Positions 28,429 through 36,452 of a stretch of 36,452 nucleotides of DNA are shown in pieces. This DNA is from CAYMRB01 sp964392615 (GTDB taxonomy: Bacteria > Planctomycetota > UBA8108). Under the pieces are notes generated by a model. It was not told the origin of the DNA. It worked only from the letters and a program-made list of their open reading frames with translations, and did no database searches. Position numbers and translations under genes: made by a program. The stretch is taken from the NCBI GenBank assembly GCA_964392615.1, contig CAYMRB010000042.1, forward strand, positions 1 to 36,452, given 5' to 3'. The stretch's first letter is position 1; every line of letters starts with the position of its first letter.

Positions 28429-30899
28429 GGCTTCCTCCGTTGCGCTCCCGGCCGCACACGAAAGAGCTTGAAGTTGTCGACCGTCACTCGGTACTTGTTT
28501 CCGAGCGCGTCGGTCCGCGCCCAGATCTCCGCGTGCAGCGTCTTCGACGACAGGCCGGCGGCCGACACGTTGAGCGCGACGACCTCGCCGTCGAACCAGA
28601 CGTCGAACACGTCGTTTCGCGTGTCGCGGGCCGGTCCCTGCGTTCGGCGGATCTCGAGCACGTGGTACTCACGGTCTCCCTCCGCCCATGCAGCCGTGCC
28701 TGGATACCACGTCTTTCCCCGACGGCCGGGCTCGGGCGGTCCCGCCGTCACCTCGGGCTCGGCCCACTCGCCGCGCGTCGACCGCGTTCGCACGCGCACC
28801 TTGCCGTCCGCGCCGCGGAAAATCTCGAGCGCCGCGAGCGACTGCGACGAGCCCTCCGGGCGCACGAGCCGCAACGACGGGCTCACGCGACCGGCATCGA
28901 TCCGCAATCGCGCCGAGACACGCTCGAGATCGCGCTGGGTGATCGGTCGCACGAGATGGATGCCCGTCTCGCCGTCGGCGCGCCGCGCCTGCTCGCCGGC
29001 GTAGACGACGGTACCGTCGACCGGCTTGATCTCGACGCCGTACAGCTCGACCTCGTTCCAGCCGTCGATCTGCGCATCGTTCGCTCCGGCGAAGTCGTCG
29101 ACGGACACCTGGAGGATATCGAGATCCTCGATCAGCCGACGAGCCTCGGTCGCGTAGACCTTCGCATCCTCGACGAAGGCACGGCTGAGGCCCTTCGCAG
29201 GATCTTCCTTCAGAGCCGCGAGTGATCGCGCCAGGAGCGCGTCGGCCTCGCTGACGTTGCCGCGTCGATAGTGATAGTACGCAAGGCCGTTCAGCGTGGC
29301 GGGTCGCTGCGGATCGATCTTCTCGGCGCGGCCGAGGTAGGCGAGCCCCTGCTCGAGCCGCCCGCTCCGCAGGAACTCCAGTCCCGCCAGCTCGAGGGTC
29401 GCCGCGTCGTCCGGATCGACGTCGACGGCGAACTCGAGCCGCACCCCCGCCTTGCCGCCACCGCTGGCGGCCTCGACGAGCGCGAGCAGACGCGAGGCGA
29501 CGCCGAAGACGTGTCGGTTCTGGGCGTGACGCGACAGCAGCGCCTCGAGAATCTTCCGCGCTTCGCGCAGCCCGTCCGACGATCCGTCACGGATCAAGGT
29601 CGACGCGATGTGCAGCTGCGGCGCGACCGCGGCGGCGTCGAGCTGAGCCGCTTCGCGATACGCAGTGAGCGCCTCCTGCGCCTTCTCGCGCAGCTCGCCG
29701 ATCGACCCGATTCCGAGCCACGCGCGCACGGCGACCGACGCCGGCGGGCTCTTCGCGAGCACCGCACGCAGCGACTTCTCCGCGCGCCGGAACTGCCCCT
29801 TCTGGATATCGATGAGCGCCAGATCGACGGTAGCGCGCGCGTCGCCGGGGTGCGATTGCAGGTACTTGCGCACTCCGAGCGAGGCTTCCTTGATCTTGCC
29901 GTCCGCGTAGTCGAGCGACGCGATGTCCAGAAGGACCTCGTCGAACTCGGGCTGCAACGTCTGCGCGGCGGTGAACTGCTGGCGAGCAAGCGCGAGGTTG
30001 TCGGCGCCGCCCATGCGGAGTCGCAAGCGCGCCCGAGCCAGGAGCGGCGCGAAGTTCGCGGGATCGGCCGCGTCAGCCGTGACAGGGTAGAGCTCCAGCG
30101 CCCGCTCGTATTCCTCCGCCTCCGTGTAGAGCCGCGCGAGTCGCTCCCGCGCGATCCGAGCCTGCCCCGCGTTCTTGCTCCCCTTCGCGAGCACGCGAGA
30201 GAAGTACGTCGCAGCTCGCTGCGGCTCATCGAGGCGGCGGACGAGCAGCTCGCCGAGGCGGAAGTCGACATCTTCTGACTCGTAGCCGGAGGCGATGGCG
30301 TCCATCCAGATCCCGACCTCGCGGTCGATCTCCGCATCGGTTACGGCATCGATCGGCCGCTCGTTCCAGTACGCCGCGATGAGGTACGGGTAGACCACGG
30401 CGAAGCTCGGATCGACGCGGGCGGCGATCTCGAAGTGTTCGCTCGCCGCGCCGGCGTTCGGCGCGCGGCCGCCCAGTGCGGGATGCGGATCGCGACACCA
30501 CCGCGCGAGGGTGAACTCGGCCTCCGCGCGTCGTCGCGCGTCGCGCAGCGAACCGCCTGGGCGCGTCTCCCGCCGCAGCCACTGCTGCCAGTTCTCGTAG
30601 GCGGCCTCGGCCGTTCGGCGCGGCACGATCGACTGAATGCTCGACCGCGGGATCGAGGTGCGGACGGTCTTGATCTTCACGTCGATCCGCTCCGCGGTGT
30701 CCGGATCGGACGACAGGACGAGGCAGTCGACCTCCTCGCCGTTCGCCTTGATCAGACGGTCGAAGGCGCGAATCGCGATCAGATCATCGGGCGGCACGGC
30801 GCCGTCCGCCAAGGCGAGGGGCGACGCAACGACGACGGCGAGCGCGACGAGGGCCGCGATGCCGGCGCGAGAAACCGAGTGCCGATCGAGCCGTCTCAT
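28425..30899 (-). CDS. Exported TPR protein with C-terminal beta-sandwich domain
   Basis: The 824-residue product has a signal peptide (hydrophobic AGIAALVALAVVVASPLALA, cleaved about residue 31) and a short N-terminal beta part (LIKANGEEVDCLVLSSD). Many tetratricopeptide repeats follow, about 140-580, such as GQARIARERLARLYTEAEEY, PATLNGLAYYHYRRGN and GLAYLGRAEKIDPQRP. From about 597 a LamG/glucanase-like sandwich follows: GWNEVELYGVEIKP, VSARLRIDAGRVSPSLRLV, YHVLEIRRTQGP, DVWFDGEVVALNVSA and YRVTVDNFKLFRVR. It starts 2 bp after the stop of the small TM protein gene. TPR proteins in pilus loci often help assembly (compare PilF/PilW), which fits, but here the second domain points to ligand binding. 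Role inferred. Confidence 0.82.
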   Translation of the reverse strand: MRRLDRHSVSRAGIAALVALAVVVASPLALADGAVPPDDLIAIRAFDRLIKANGEEVDCLVLSSDPDTAERIDVKIKTVRTSIPRSSIQSIVPRRTAEAAYENWQQWLRRETRPGGSLRDARRRAEAEFTLARWCRDPHPALGGRAPNAGAASEHFEIAARVDPSFAVVYPYLIAAYWNERPIDAVTDAEIDREVGIWMDAIASGYESEDVDFRLGELLVRRLDEPQRAATYFSRVLAKGSKNAGQARIARERLARLYTEAEEYERALELYPVTADAADPANFAPLLARARLRLRMGGADNLALARQQFTAAQTLQPEFDEVLLDIASLDYADGKIKEASLGVRKYLQSHPGDARATVDLALIDIQKGQFRRAEKSLRAVLAKSPPASVAVRAWLGIGSIGELREKAQEALTAYREAAQLDAAAVAPQLHIASTLIRDGSSDGLREARKILEALLSRHAQNRHVFGVASRLLALVEAASGGGKAGVRLEFAVDVDPDDAATLELAGLEFLRSGRLEQGLAYLGRAEKIDPQRPATLNGLAYYHYRRGNVSEADALLARSLAALKEDPAKGLSRAFVEDAKVYATEARRLIEDLDILQVSVDDFAGANDAQIDGWNEVELYGVEIKPVDGTVVYAGEQARRADGETGIHLVRPITQRDLERVSARLRIDAGRVSPSLRLVRPEGSSQSLAALEIFRGADGKVRVRTRSTRGEWAEPEVTAGPPEPGRRGKTWYPGTAAWAEGDREYHVLEIRRTQGPARDTRNDVFDVWFDGEVVALNVSAAGLSSKTLHAEIWARTDALGNKYRVTVDNFKLFRVRPGAQRRKP

Positions 30900-30901
30900 G
30901 G

Positions 30902-31306
30902 TCAGTTCCCTCCTCCCGTGCCCGTGGTCGGGGCGAGCGGATCGACCTCGATCGGCGACCGTTCCTGGGACAGGAACCCGCCCGCGAGCGGCGACACGCC
31001 TCCGGAGAGCGTCGGCACGAGCCGCTGTCGATACGGCAACGACGGCGGTCGCAGCGGCAGTGCGTCGAGCCGCTGCCAGCCCTCCGACAGCCGGAACGGA
31101 TTGCGGATCGCGCCATCCCCGCCGCCTCTCTGGCGGAACATGCGCAGCTCGGGAAGGAACGGCTTGCTCTCGACGCGAGCGATCTGAACGTCGGGAAGGC
31201 GGACCTCCTGCGATGGCGACACGAGGCTGGCACCCACCGCCAGGAGCCCGGCGACGCAGAGCAGGACCGCGACCAGAAATGCGATCTTTTCTCGATTGAA
31301 GACCAT
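30902..31306 (-). CDS. Small single-TM protein in the GspC/PilP position
   Basis: From the ATG at 31306 (GGGACAG immediately upstream; a longer frame upstream overlaps the PilO-like gene and looks non-coding) the product is 134 aa. It has a short cytoplasmic start MVFNREK, one membrane helix (IAFLVAVLLCVAGLLAVGAS), then a Pro-rich periplasmic part with LPDVQIARVESKPFLPEL, an IRNPFRLSEGWQRL segment and a disordered TGTGGGN end. The arg-Asn-Pro-Phe region recalls the RDPF-type motif of PilP/GspC homology regions. I do not recognise the family by sequence, so the call rests on position after PilO and on topology. In T2SS/T4P systems this slot joins the inner-membrane platform to the secretin. 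Confidence 0.65.
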   Translation of the reverse strand: MVFNREKIAFLVAVLLCVAGLLAVGASLVSPSQEVRLPDVQIARVESKPFLPELRMFRQRGGGDGAIRNPFRLSEGWQRLDALPLRPPSLPYRQRLVPTLSGGVSPLAGGFLSQERSPIEVDPLAPTTGTGGGN

Positions 31307-31323
31307 CTGTCCCGGCTCTCTCG

Positions 31324-32181
31324 TCAGTTCCTCCGGCCGCGCTGGCGACCGCGCCGACCGCTCGTCGCGCGCCGCTTCGTCGGTTCGCCGGACTTCGTCA
31401 ACGTGAACCCCACGAACTCCAACTCGGCGTCCAGCAAGCTCTGTTCCTCGGTGGATTGCCTCTTGCTCGAGCGCAGCTGGCGAATGCGCACCTGCAGGAA
31501 GTCGCACGCGCCCGCGTCAGGCTTGAGGTTCTGCACCGACTCGAGCAATACTTGGAAACTCTCGTACGTCCCCGTGACGGAGACCATCACCGGACGCTGC
31601 AAACAGTACACGCCGTCGTTGTCCGCGATCTCGAGCCACTCGGGATTCTCCGGCTCCGGCGTGCCGAACTCCGCGACCTCGGCGGCAACGAGCACCTGCA
31701 ATACGCGCCGAATGACGCTGAGGTACGAGTAGTAGGCCCGATACGCGTCGATCCCGGCCTCCTCGTCGATGCCGAAGTCCGCCACATCGATCTGCTCGGG
31801 CAGCGCGATGCCGACGCGATTCGCATCCTGCCGCACACGCGCCCACGCGTCGGCAAGAGCCTTCTGAAAGCGGATCTGCAGGGTGTTCAGATCGGCGTCG
31901 TCACCGACTTCCTGCGCATCGGGAAGACACAGGCGCTTGCGCAGCGCGGCCTCGTGCGCTTCGTACGCCTCGACCTTGCCCTGCTCGAGCCAGTACGAGT
32001 CGCGCAGGTCGCGGTGGAGTTGGACGACGCGCTGCTGCAGCGTCCGCGCCTTGCTGATCTTGTCGTGGGCCTCGGCGTCCCAGCCGCTGATGAAGAAGTA
32101 GAGCAGACTGAAGGCGACGACGCCCACGCCGCTCTTCATCAGGAACTCTTTGTTGTCGAGCCAGAGGTTCTTGAAGCTCAT
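31324..32181 (-). CDS. PilO/GspM-like inner-membrane platform protein
   Basis: From the ATG at 32181 (285 aa) the protein has a short cytoplasmic N-terminus, one membrane helix (MKSGVGVVAFSLLYFFISGW, about 15-34), a coiled-coil stretch (HDKISKARTLQQRVVQLHRD) and a ferredoxin-like periplasmic domain ending in VMVSVTGTYESFQVLLESV, a PilO/GspM-type strand-helix signature for that family. The tail is very basic (KRRATSGRRGRQRGRRN), unusual for the family. It lies 13 bp after the PilM-PilN fusion gene, giving the canonical M-N-O order. Such proteins dimerise with PilN/GspL and connect cytoplasmic ATPase motion to the pseudopilus. Length is somewhat above the usual 200. Confidence comes from topology, order and that motif. 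Confidence 0.75.
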   Translation of the reverse strand: MSFKNLWLDNKEFLMKSGVGVVAFSLLYFFISGWDAEAHDKISKARTLQQRVVQLHRDLRDSYWLEQGKVEAYEAHEAALRKRLCLPDAQEVGDDADLNTLQIRFQKALADAWARVRQDANRVGIALPEQIDVADFGIDEEAGIDAYRAYYSYLSVIRRVLQVLVAAEVAEFGTPEPENPEWLEIADNDGVYCLQRPVMVSVTGTYESFQVLLESVQNLKPDAGACDFLQVRIRQLRSSKRQSTEEQSLLDAELEFVGFTLTKSGEPTKRRATSGRRGRQRGRRN

Positions 32182-32194
32182 CGGACGTCGGGGA

Positions 32195-33883
32195 TCAGAG
32201 GGAAACGGGGTTCGGATGCAATACGAACTCGAACGACTGGAAATCGCGCGAACCGGAACGCGGCACGTTTGCGACGTGCCGGACCTGCTCGCTCGCCTGT
32301 AGCGCCTCGAGCAGCTCGAGCTGCCAATCGCCGGCGCGTCCGGTGCGGTTGTCGATTCGGCCGCGGACGACGACGACGTACTCGTACGCTGTCGCCTCGT
32401 CGTCGTCGCTCGCGACCTCGCGAATCTCGAGGTCGAACGACTCGAGCTGGATCTCCGCGCGCAGCCGACGCGCCATGAAGTCGAGGACGAAAGCCTGGAA
32501 CGCGGTCGGATCGGCCTCGTGCAGGAGACGTCGGATACGCTCGCGCGTCTGCGAACTCGCCGCGATCCAACCATCCCGCTCGGTTTGCTGCGCCTGTAGC
32601 TGCTGGTGCGCCGTCTGGAGCTGCTCGAGAGTTCCCGACGCCGCGCTGTTCTTCAGGAACGCGTTCACCGAGAGCGCGAGGAGAAGCACGACGAGCGCGA
32701 CTCCGGCGGCCCACAGCCACCGCGTGCGCTCCTTGAACGTGCGCCGCTCGAGGTACTTTCGCGGCAGGATGTCGAGGAACACGCCGGTGTCGCCCGAACG
32801 CGCCTTCTGCAGTCCGACACCGCTGAGGCCGAGCGGCAGAGCCAGACAGGGCGCGCTCTCGGCGGAGCTGTCTCGTCCATCGATCGAGAAGAGCTCCCAC
32901 GGTGTGCGTCCCAACGCGCGCGACAAGTACTCGGGCAGGCCCCGAAGCTGCATGCCCCCACCGGTCAGCCACAGGCGGGTCACGGCCGGCAACCGCACGC
33001 CGCTCTGGCTCGAGCCGAATCGCAACGACGACTCGAGCATGCCGAGCAGTTGGCCCGCTGCCGAGCGCAGCGGATTGACGGTCCGACCGTCGACGCCGCG
33101 GATGGAATCGTCGAGCCCGCCGCGCCGCGACTTGACCTTCTCGGCCTGATCCCGCGTCAAGCCGAGGTCGCCGGCGAGCGCCTCGGTGAAGTTCTCGCCG
33201 CCGAACGCCGTGCTGCGCGCGAAGACGAGACGGTTGTTCAGGATCAGCGTCACATCGAGCGTCGCGCGGCCGAGGTCCGCCACGAGGACGAGATCGTCGT
33301 CCGGCGAATCGAGGTCGGCTTTGGTACCGAAGAGGTCCCATGCGCCGAACAGCGCCAGCGGCGCCGGCACGGCCGCCACGACCGAGATGCCGCCGCGCTC
33401 GAGCGCGTCGAGCATCGCGCCGAGGGGATCCTCCTTCGCGAGGCCCAGCAGCACGGTCTGCTCGCCGTCGTCGCGGATCGTCGGCAGCACGCGGTAGTCG
33501 CTGGCGACCGGCTCGCCCATGCGCTCGGCGACCGACTCGACCTCGTACTTCATGATCAGCGCGAGCCGCGAGGCCGGCATCGGCGGCGCCTGGTTGTATC
33601 GGATGATCGATTCCGCCCCGTCGATCGAGAGCACGACCTCGAACGTGCGGAATCCCGCCTTCTGCATCTCGTCGCGCACATGCGCCGCGAGCTTGCCGAA
33701 CGCGTCGGCGGCGGCATCGGAGCCCGTGCCGGGCGACGCGTCGCGCAGGTCTTCGCTGAGCTCCGCGCGCGGAATCGTCAGGCTGCGCGCGACGCTCGCC
33801 TGGCTGCCGCTGAGCCGGATCTCGACGGCCTTGATCGCGTCGTGTCCGAACTCGAGGCCGATTGCGGTCTTCTTCGACGCCAT
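32195..33883 (-). CDS. PilM-PilN fusion (GspL-like) platform protein
   Basis: The 562-residue protein begins with an actin-like PilM/GspL cytoplasmic domain: TAIGLEFGHDAIKAVEI (phosphate loop 1), VVLSIDGAESIIRYNQAPPM, VADLGRATLDVTLI (phosphate loop 2) and LWLTGGGMQLRGLPEYLSRA (adenosine motif). Near 382-406 comes one membrane helix (WLWAAGVALVVLLLALSV), then a coiled coil (LEQLQTAHQQLQAQQTERD) and a PilN-like periplasmic ferredoxin fold. In type IV pili PilM and PilN are separate; in type II secretion GspL joins both, so this gene is more GspL-like. The ATG at 33883 lies 5 bp after the upstream stop. GspL recruits the secretion ATPase GspE, which is not in this window. Confidence 0.88.
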   Translation of the reverse strand: MASKKTAIGLEFGHDAIKAVEIRLSGSQASVARSLTIPRAELSEDLRDASPGTGSDAAADAFGKLAAHVRDEMQKAGFRTFEVVLSIDGAESIIRYNQAPPMPASRLALIMKYEVESVAERMGEPVASDYRVLPTIRDDGEQTVLLGLAKEDPLGAMLDALERGGISVVAAVPAPLALFGAWDLFGTKADLDSPDDDLVLVADLGRATLDVTLILNNRLVFARSTAFGGENFTEALAGDLGLTRDQAEKVKSRRGGLDDSIRGVDGRTVNPLRSAAGQLLGMLESSLRFGSSQSGVRLPAVTRLWLTGGGMQLRGLPEYLSRALGRTPWELFSIDGRDSSAESAPCLALPLGLSGVGLQKARSGDTGVFLDILPRKYLERRTFKERTRWLWAAGVALVVLLLALSVNAFLKNSAASGTLEQLQTAHQQLQAQQTERDGWIAASSQTRERIRRLLHEADPTAFQAFVLDFMARRLRAEIQLESFDLEIREVASDDDEATAYEYVVVVRGRIDNRTGRAGDWQLELLEALQASEQVRHVANVPRSGSRDFQSFEFVLHPNPVSL

Positions 33884-33888
33884 GGGTT

Positions 33889-36429
33889 TCAGCTTCCGAT
33901 GAGGATCTTCCTCTGTGTCTCGCGCCGCGTGCGAATGCGCGAGAGCAGGTTCTCCGCGTCCCGCAGAAGCGCTTCGTCCTTCGACTCGCGCTTCAGGAAC
34001 GATATCCACAGCTCGGCGAGACCGAGCTGACCGGCCGCGAAGTCCTTCTGCGCCTTCGCGAGGAGATCTCGCTGCAGCCGCGCTTCTTCGCCGCCCGCGT
34101 GCGTCTTCCACCGCGACTGGAGATCGCTCAGGATGCTCCGGAACATCGCGCCGACCGGCGTGTCGCCGTAGCGCTCGACGAGGAGGCGCGCGCGCGAGTC
34201 GAGCGACTCCCAGACGGCTCGCGACGGGCTCGTCGCGAACGCCTCGACGGCGCCGCGCAGATCCCTCGCGACGCCGTCGGCTTCGCGACGCCAAGCCGCC
34301 TTGCGCGCCTCGGCGCGCTTCGTCTCCGCGGTCTGCTCGGCGTAACTATCGATCACCTCGTCGAGGTGCGCGAGCGCCGCGGCCGGACGGCTGGCCTGGA
34401 ACTCGCGATCGGCCTCCGCCAGCAGGTGCCGCGCCGTGCGCGCCTCGCGCCGCGATCCGTGCGAAATCGTCAACGAGAGCGTGCGCGTGACGGCGACCGG
34501 GCGGAGTTCGAGGATACGCGTGCCCTCGAGCACGGGATGGTCCATCGCGTGCACGGAGACGTCGGTCGAGAACTCGAGCGACGTGCGCGATGAATCCTCG
34601 CCGAACACGAACTCGACGAACGAGCCCTCGGCCGCCTCATCGAAGCTCATGGTCGCGCTATTGCGAACGCCGTGCGCGACGACGCGTTGCGAACCGTGGG
34701 TCGACGCGAGGTGAACGACCAAGGAGGACGCCGCGTCCGGCTCGGCGCCACCGGCCGCGCCGAGTTGCCAGTTGGCCGTCGTTCGCGAGCCGTCCGATAC
34801 CGCCTCGGTGCGCAGCTCGATCCAATCGCGATCGGGGAAGTCCGGCACGGACGAACGCAGCGTCACGCCGCCGCTCTTCGCGGGACGCGTGTCGACCTCG
34901 GAGAGTCGGGCGCCGAACGCGAGCGGGTCGCGCTCGAGCGACAGCCCGGCCCAGAACGCGGGGATCTGCACGCGCGACGATCGACGCAGCGAGAATACGC
35001 CACGCGGATCGAGCGTGACGACGAGCGGCTCGTCTCCGCTCTCGATGGTGAACACGCGCTCGCCGCTGCCCCCGCTCGAACTCGCGTCGTCGGGCTCGGA
35101 GGCTCCGTCGGCGGGCCGGTCTGCCGGCGTCAACGCGACGCGGTCGAACTGCGCGATGCCGCCTCCGAACGTCCAGCAGGCGATGCGCGCCGTGTTGGCA
35201 CCGGTCGGAGCGTCGACGAATTGGGCGACCTCGATCGACGCTCCGCTGCCGCGCGCCGCCGCCGAGAAGCTCCGATCGACGAGCCGTTCGCGGCCGGTCG
35301 ACTTCTTGAGCCACTCGACGACCAACCCGGCGACGAATGCCGTGCGGCTCGCCACATGTCCCTGCAGGAAGTAGCGCCTCTGCGCGCCGAGAGTCACCAG
35401 GGTCTCCTGCGACACGATGCACAGATCTCCGACGGCCTCGCCGGTCGCCGTGCTCGTCAGCTCGAGCGCGAGCCGCCCCGGCGGCTGGGCCTGTTCCTCC
35501 GTCGTACGAATCGTGCCGCTGCCACCGGTGACGCTCCAACCGGGCACGGATCCCGGTTGTGCGTTGTCGTCGGGCACGTCCTCGAACGACCAGTTCATCG
35601 CGACGCGATTGGCGGCGTTCGGCGGATCGACGTCCGGCCGCTCCAGGATGCGGCTGGTCATGTCGATCGCGAAGTACGCGAGCAGCGCGACGATGACGAC
35701 GAACGACGTGACTGCCACCGGCCGCTGCCAGCGCTCGGACGACTCGATGCTCTCGAGGTCGACGTGCAACGTCCTGGCCGCCGGCGCGGACTCGTCGCCT
35801 GCCGGGCGCTCTCGCACCGCAGCCGCCTTGTCCGCGCTGAGGTACGGCTCGGCCAGATGCAACTGCAACACGTGTGTGCCGAGTCCGATCGTCGAGTGGT
35901 GACGCAGGATCGCCTTGCGACAGCGTTTGTCGCCGACGATGACGCCGTTCTTGCTGCCGAGGTCGCGGACGAACGGTCGATCATCGCGCAGCGTGATCTC
36001 GGCGTGCTTCCCCGACACCCGCTGATCGTCGAGTGTCAGATCACACCTCGACGAACGACCGACGACGAACGGCAGCGACGAGATTTCGACGCGCTTCTCG
36101 CTCGCGCCCTCGACGATCTCGAGCCAGCCGAGCAGAGCCTTGCGCGACGCAGCCGGAGTGCTGGCGACGGTCGCGGCCTCCGACGGAGCGGGCTCGACGT
36201 CGTCGAGGAGATCCGAATCGAGCTCCTCGACCTCGTCGGAGCCCTCCTCCTCCTCCTCGTCATCGTCGTCGTCATCGTCGAGGAGCGACTCGAGCTCGAG
36301 CACGGGCTCGTCTCGCGATTCCGCCGAGCTATCGCCCACGCCATCGAGCGACTCGAGCTCGAGGACCGGATCGCTGTCTTCGTCGGCCCCGTCGGTGTCG
36401 CCAGCCTCATCGACGGCCTGACTTCCCAT
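33889..36429 (-). CDS. FHA-domain membrane protein with acidic N-terminus and CBM-like periplasmic domain
   Basis: The 846-residue product opens with an acidic region holding two copies of a PVLELESL motif and a run of Asp and Glu (about 50-62). An FHA domain follows at about 98-190 with VVGRSSRCDLTL, VSGKHAEITLRDDRPF and LGSKNGVIVGDK, the residues that read phosphothreonine. A membrane helix (about 236-258, VAVTSFVVIVALLAYFAI) leads to a CBM4-like jelly roll (NWSFEDVPDDN, GWSVTGGS, YFLQGHVAS, FDRVALTP), a second beta region, and a helical C-terminus (ADREFQASRPAAALAHLDE). The frame stays open from the ATG at 36429 to the window edge at 36452 and has no clear RBS, so the true start may lie further upstream. 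First gene of the pilus-like unit in view; it may link Ser/Thr kinase signalling to the machine. Confidence 0.8.
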   Translation of the reverse strand: MGSQAVDEAGDTDGADEDSDPVLELESLDGVGDSSAESRDEPVLELESLLDDDDDDDEEEEEGSDEVEELDSDLLDDVEPAPSEAATVASTPAASRKALLGWLEIVEGASEKRVEISSLPFVVGRSSRCDLTLDDQRVSGKHAEITLRDDRPFVRDLGSKNGVIVGDKRCRKAILRHHSTIGLGTHVLQLHLAEPYLSADKAAAVRERPAGDESAPAARTLHVDLESIESSERWQRPVAVTSFVVIVALLAYFAIDMTSRILERPDVDPPNAANRVAMNWSFEDVPDDNAQPGSVPGWSVTGGSGTIRTTEEQAQPPGRLALELTSTATGEAVGDLCIVSQETLVTLGAQRRYFLQGHVASRTAFVAGLVVEWLKKSTGRERLVDRSFSAAARGSGASIEVAQFVDAPTGANTARIACWTFGGGIAQFDRVALTPADRPADGASEPDDASSSGGSGERVFTIESGDEPLVVTLDPRGVFSLRRSSRVQIPAFWAGLSLERDPLAFGARLSEVDTRPAKSGGVTLRSSVPDFPDRDWIELRTEAVSDGSRTTANWQLGAAGGAEPDAASSLVVHLASTHGSQRVVAHGVRNSATMSFDEAAEGSFVEFVFGEDSSRTSLEFSTDVSVHAMDHPVLEGTRILELRPVAVTRTLSLTISHGSRREARTARHLLAEADREFQASRPAAALAHLDEVIDSYAEQTAETKRAEARKAAWRREADGVARDLRGAVEAFATSPSRAVWESLDSRARLLVERYGDTPVGAMFRSILSDLQSRWKTHAGGEEARLQRDLLAKAQKDFAAGQLGLAELWISFLKRESKDEALLRDAENLLSRIRTRRETQRKILIGS
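36244..36280. repeat. Imperfect CTC/GTC trinucleotide run coding for the acidic stretch
   Basis: A run of CTC then GTC/ATC triplets on the plus strand (GAG and GAC/GAT on the minus strand) codes for seven Asp and five Glu in the FHA protein. Such runs can slip, and would do so in frame. Confidence 0.75.
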
Positions 36430-36452
36430 GCTGCCGTAGTGGAAGCGAGTCG

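Overview
The window is GC-rich bacterial chromosome, most likely from the Planctomycetota. The lineage signs, all read by eye, are two Tat-exported Gfo/Idh/MocA oxidoreductases paired with HEAT-repeat proteins, a giant secreted protease ending in a dockerin-like EF-hand tail of planctomycete style, a planctomycete-type tyrosine integrase N-terminus, a CehA-type PHP protein, and beta-sandwich modules inside a type II secretion/type IV pilus-like gene cluster. No database was searched.

Left edge (1-2824): the first 209 codons of a tyrosine integrase (minus strand, cut by the window edge) lie just 3' of a tRNA-Arg(CCG) gene, the usual layout of an integrative element whose body would extend off the left side. 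The tRNA has an unusual paired change of its elbow bases (U19/A56 in place of G19/C56). Divergent from it, a plausible promoter precedes a PTS EIIA-like gene, followed by holA (DNA polymerase III delta). The holA stop codon is the first base triplet of a six-copy 8-bp tandem repeat, followed by a strong hairpin between convergent genes.

Middle (2825-14712): two copies of the same two-gene module, Tat-signal oxidoreductase followed by HEAT-repeat protein, sit side by side on the minus strand. Divergent from them is a 1747-residue secreted protein that joins an M14 zinc carboxypeptidase and a C25 gingipain-type cysteine peptidase, both with recognisable catalytic residues, to duplicated beta modules and a dockerin-like tail.

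Right (14717-36452): about 21.7 kb of minus-strand genes joined by overlapping or nearly touching stop and start codons. In transcription order: an FHA-domain membrane protein, a PilM-PilN (GspL-like) fusion, a PilO/GspM-like protein, a small one-TM protein in the GspC/PilP position, an exported TPR protein, GspG, GspH-like, a 2101-residue GspK, GspJ-like, GspI-like, a DUF1573-thioredoxin lipoprotein and a secreted CehA/PHP metallohydrolase. This looks like the inner-membrane platform and pseudopilus of a T2SS/T4P-type machine. Secretin, ATPase and GspF genes are not in view.

The strongest candidate for something undescribed is this cluster: four of its proteins (FHA, TPR, GspH-like, GspK) carry LamG/CBM-like beta-sandwich regions, GspK is about six times the usual size with collagen-like Gly-rich linkers, and a recurring short beta motif is shared by GspK and GspJ. 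I infer a pseudopilus or surface fibre built to bind a ligand, perhaps a polysaccharide. That function is a hypothesis.
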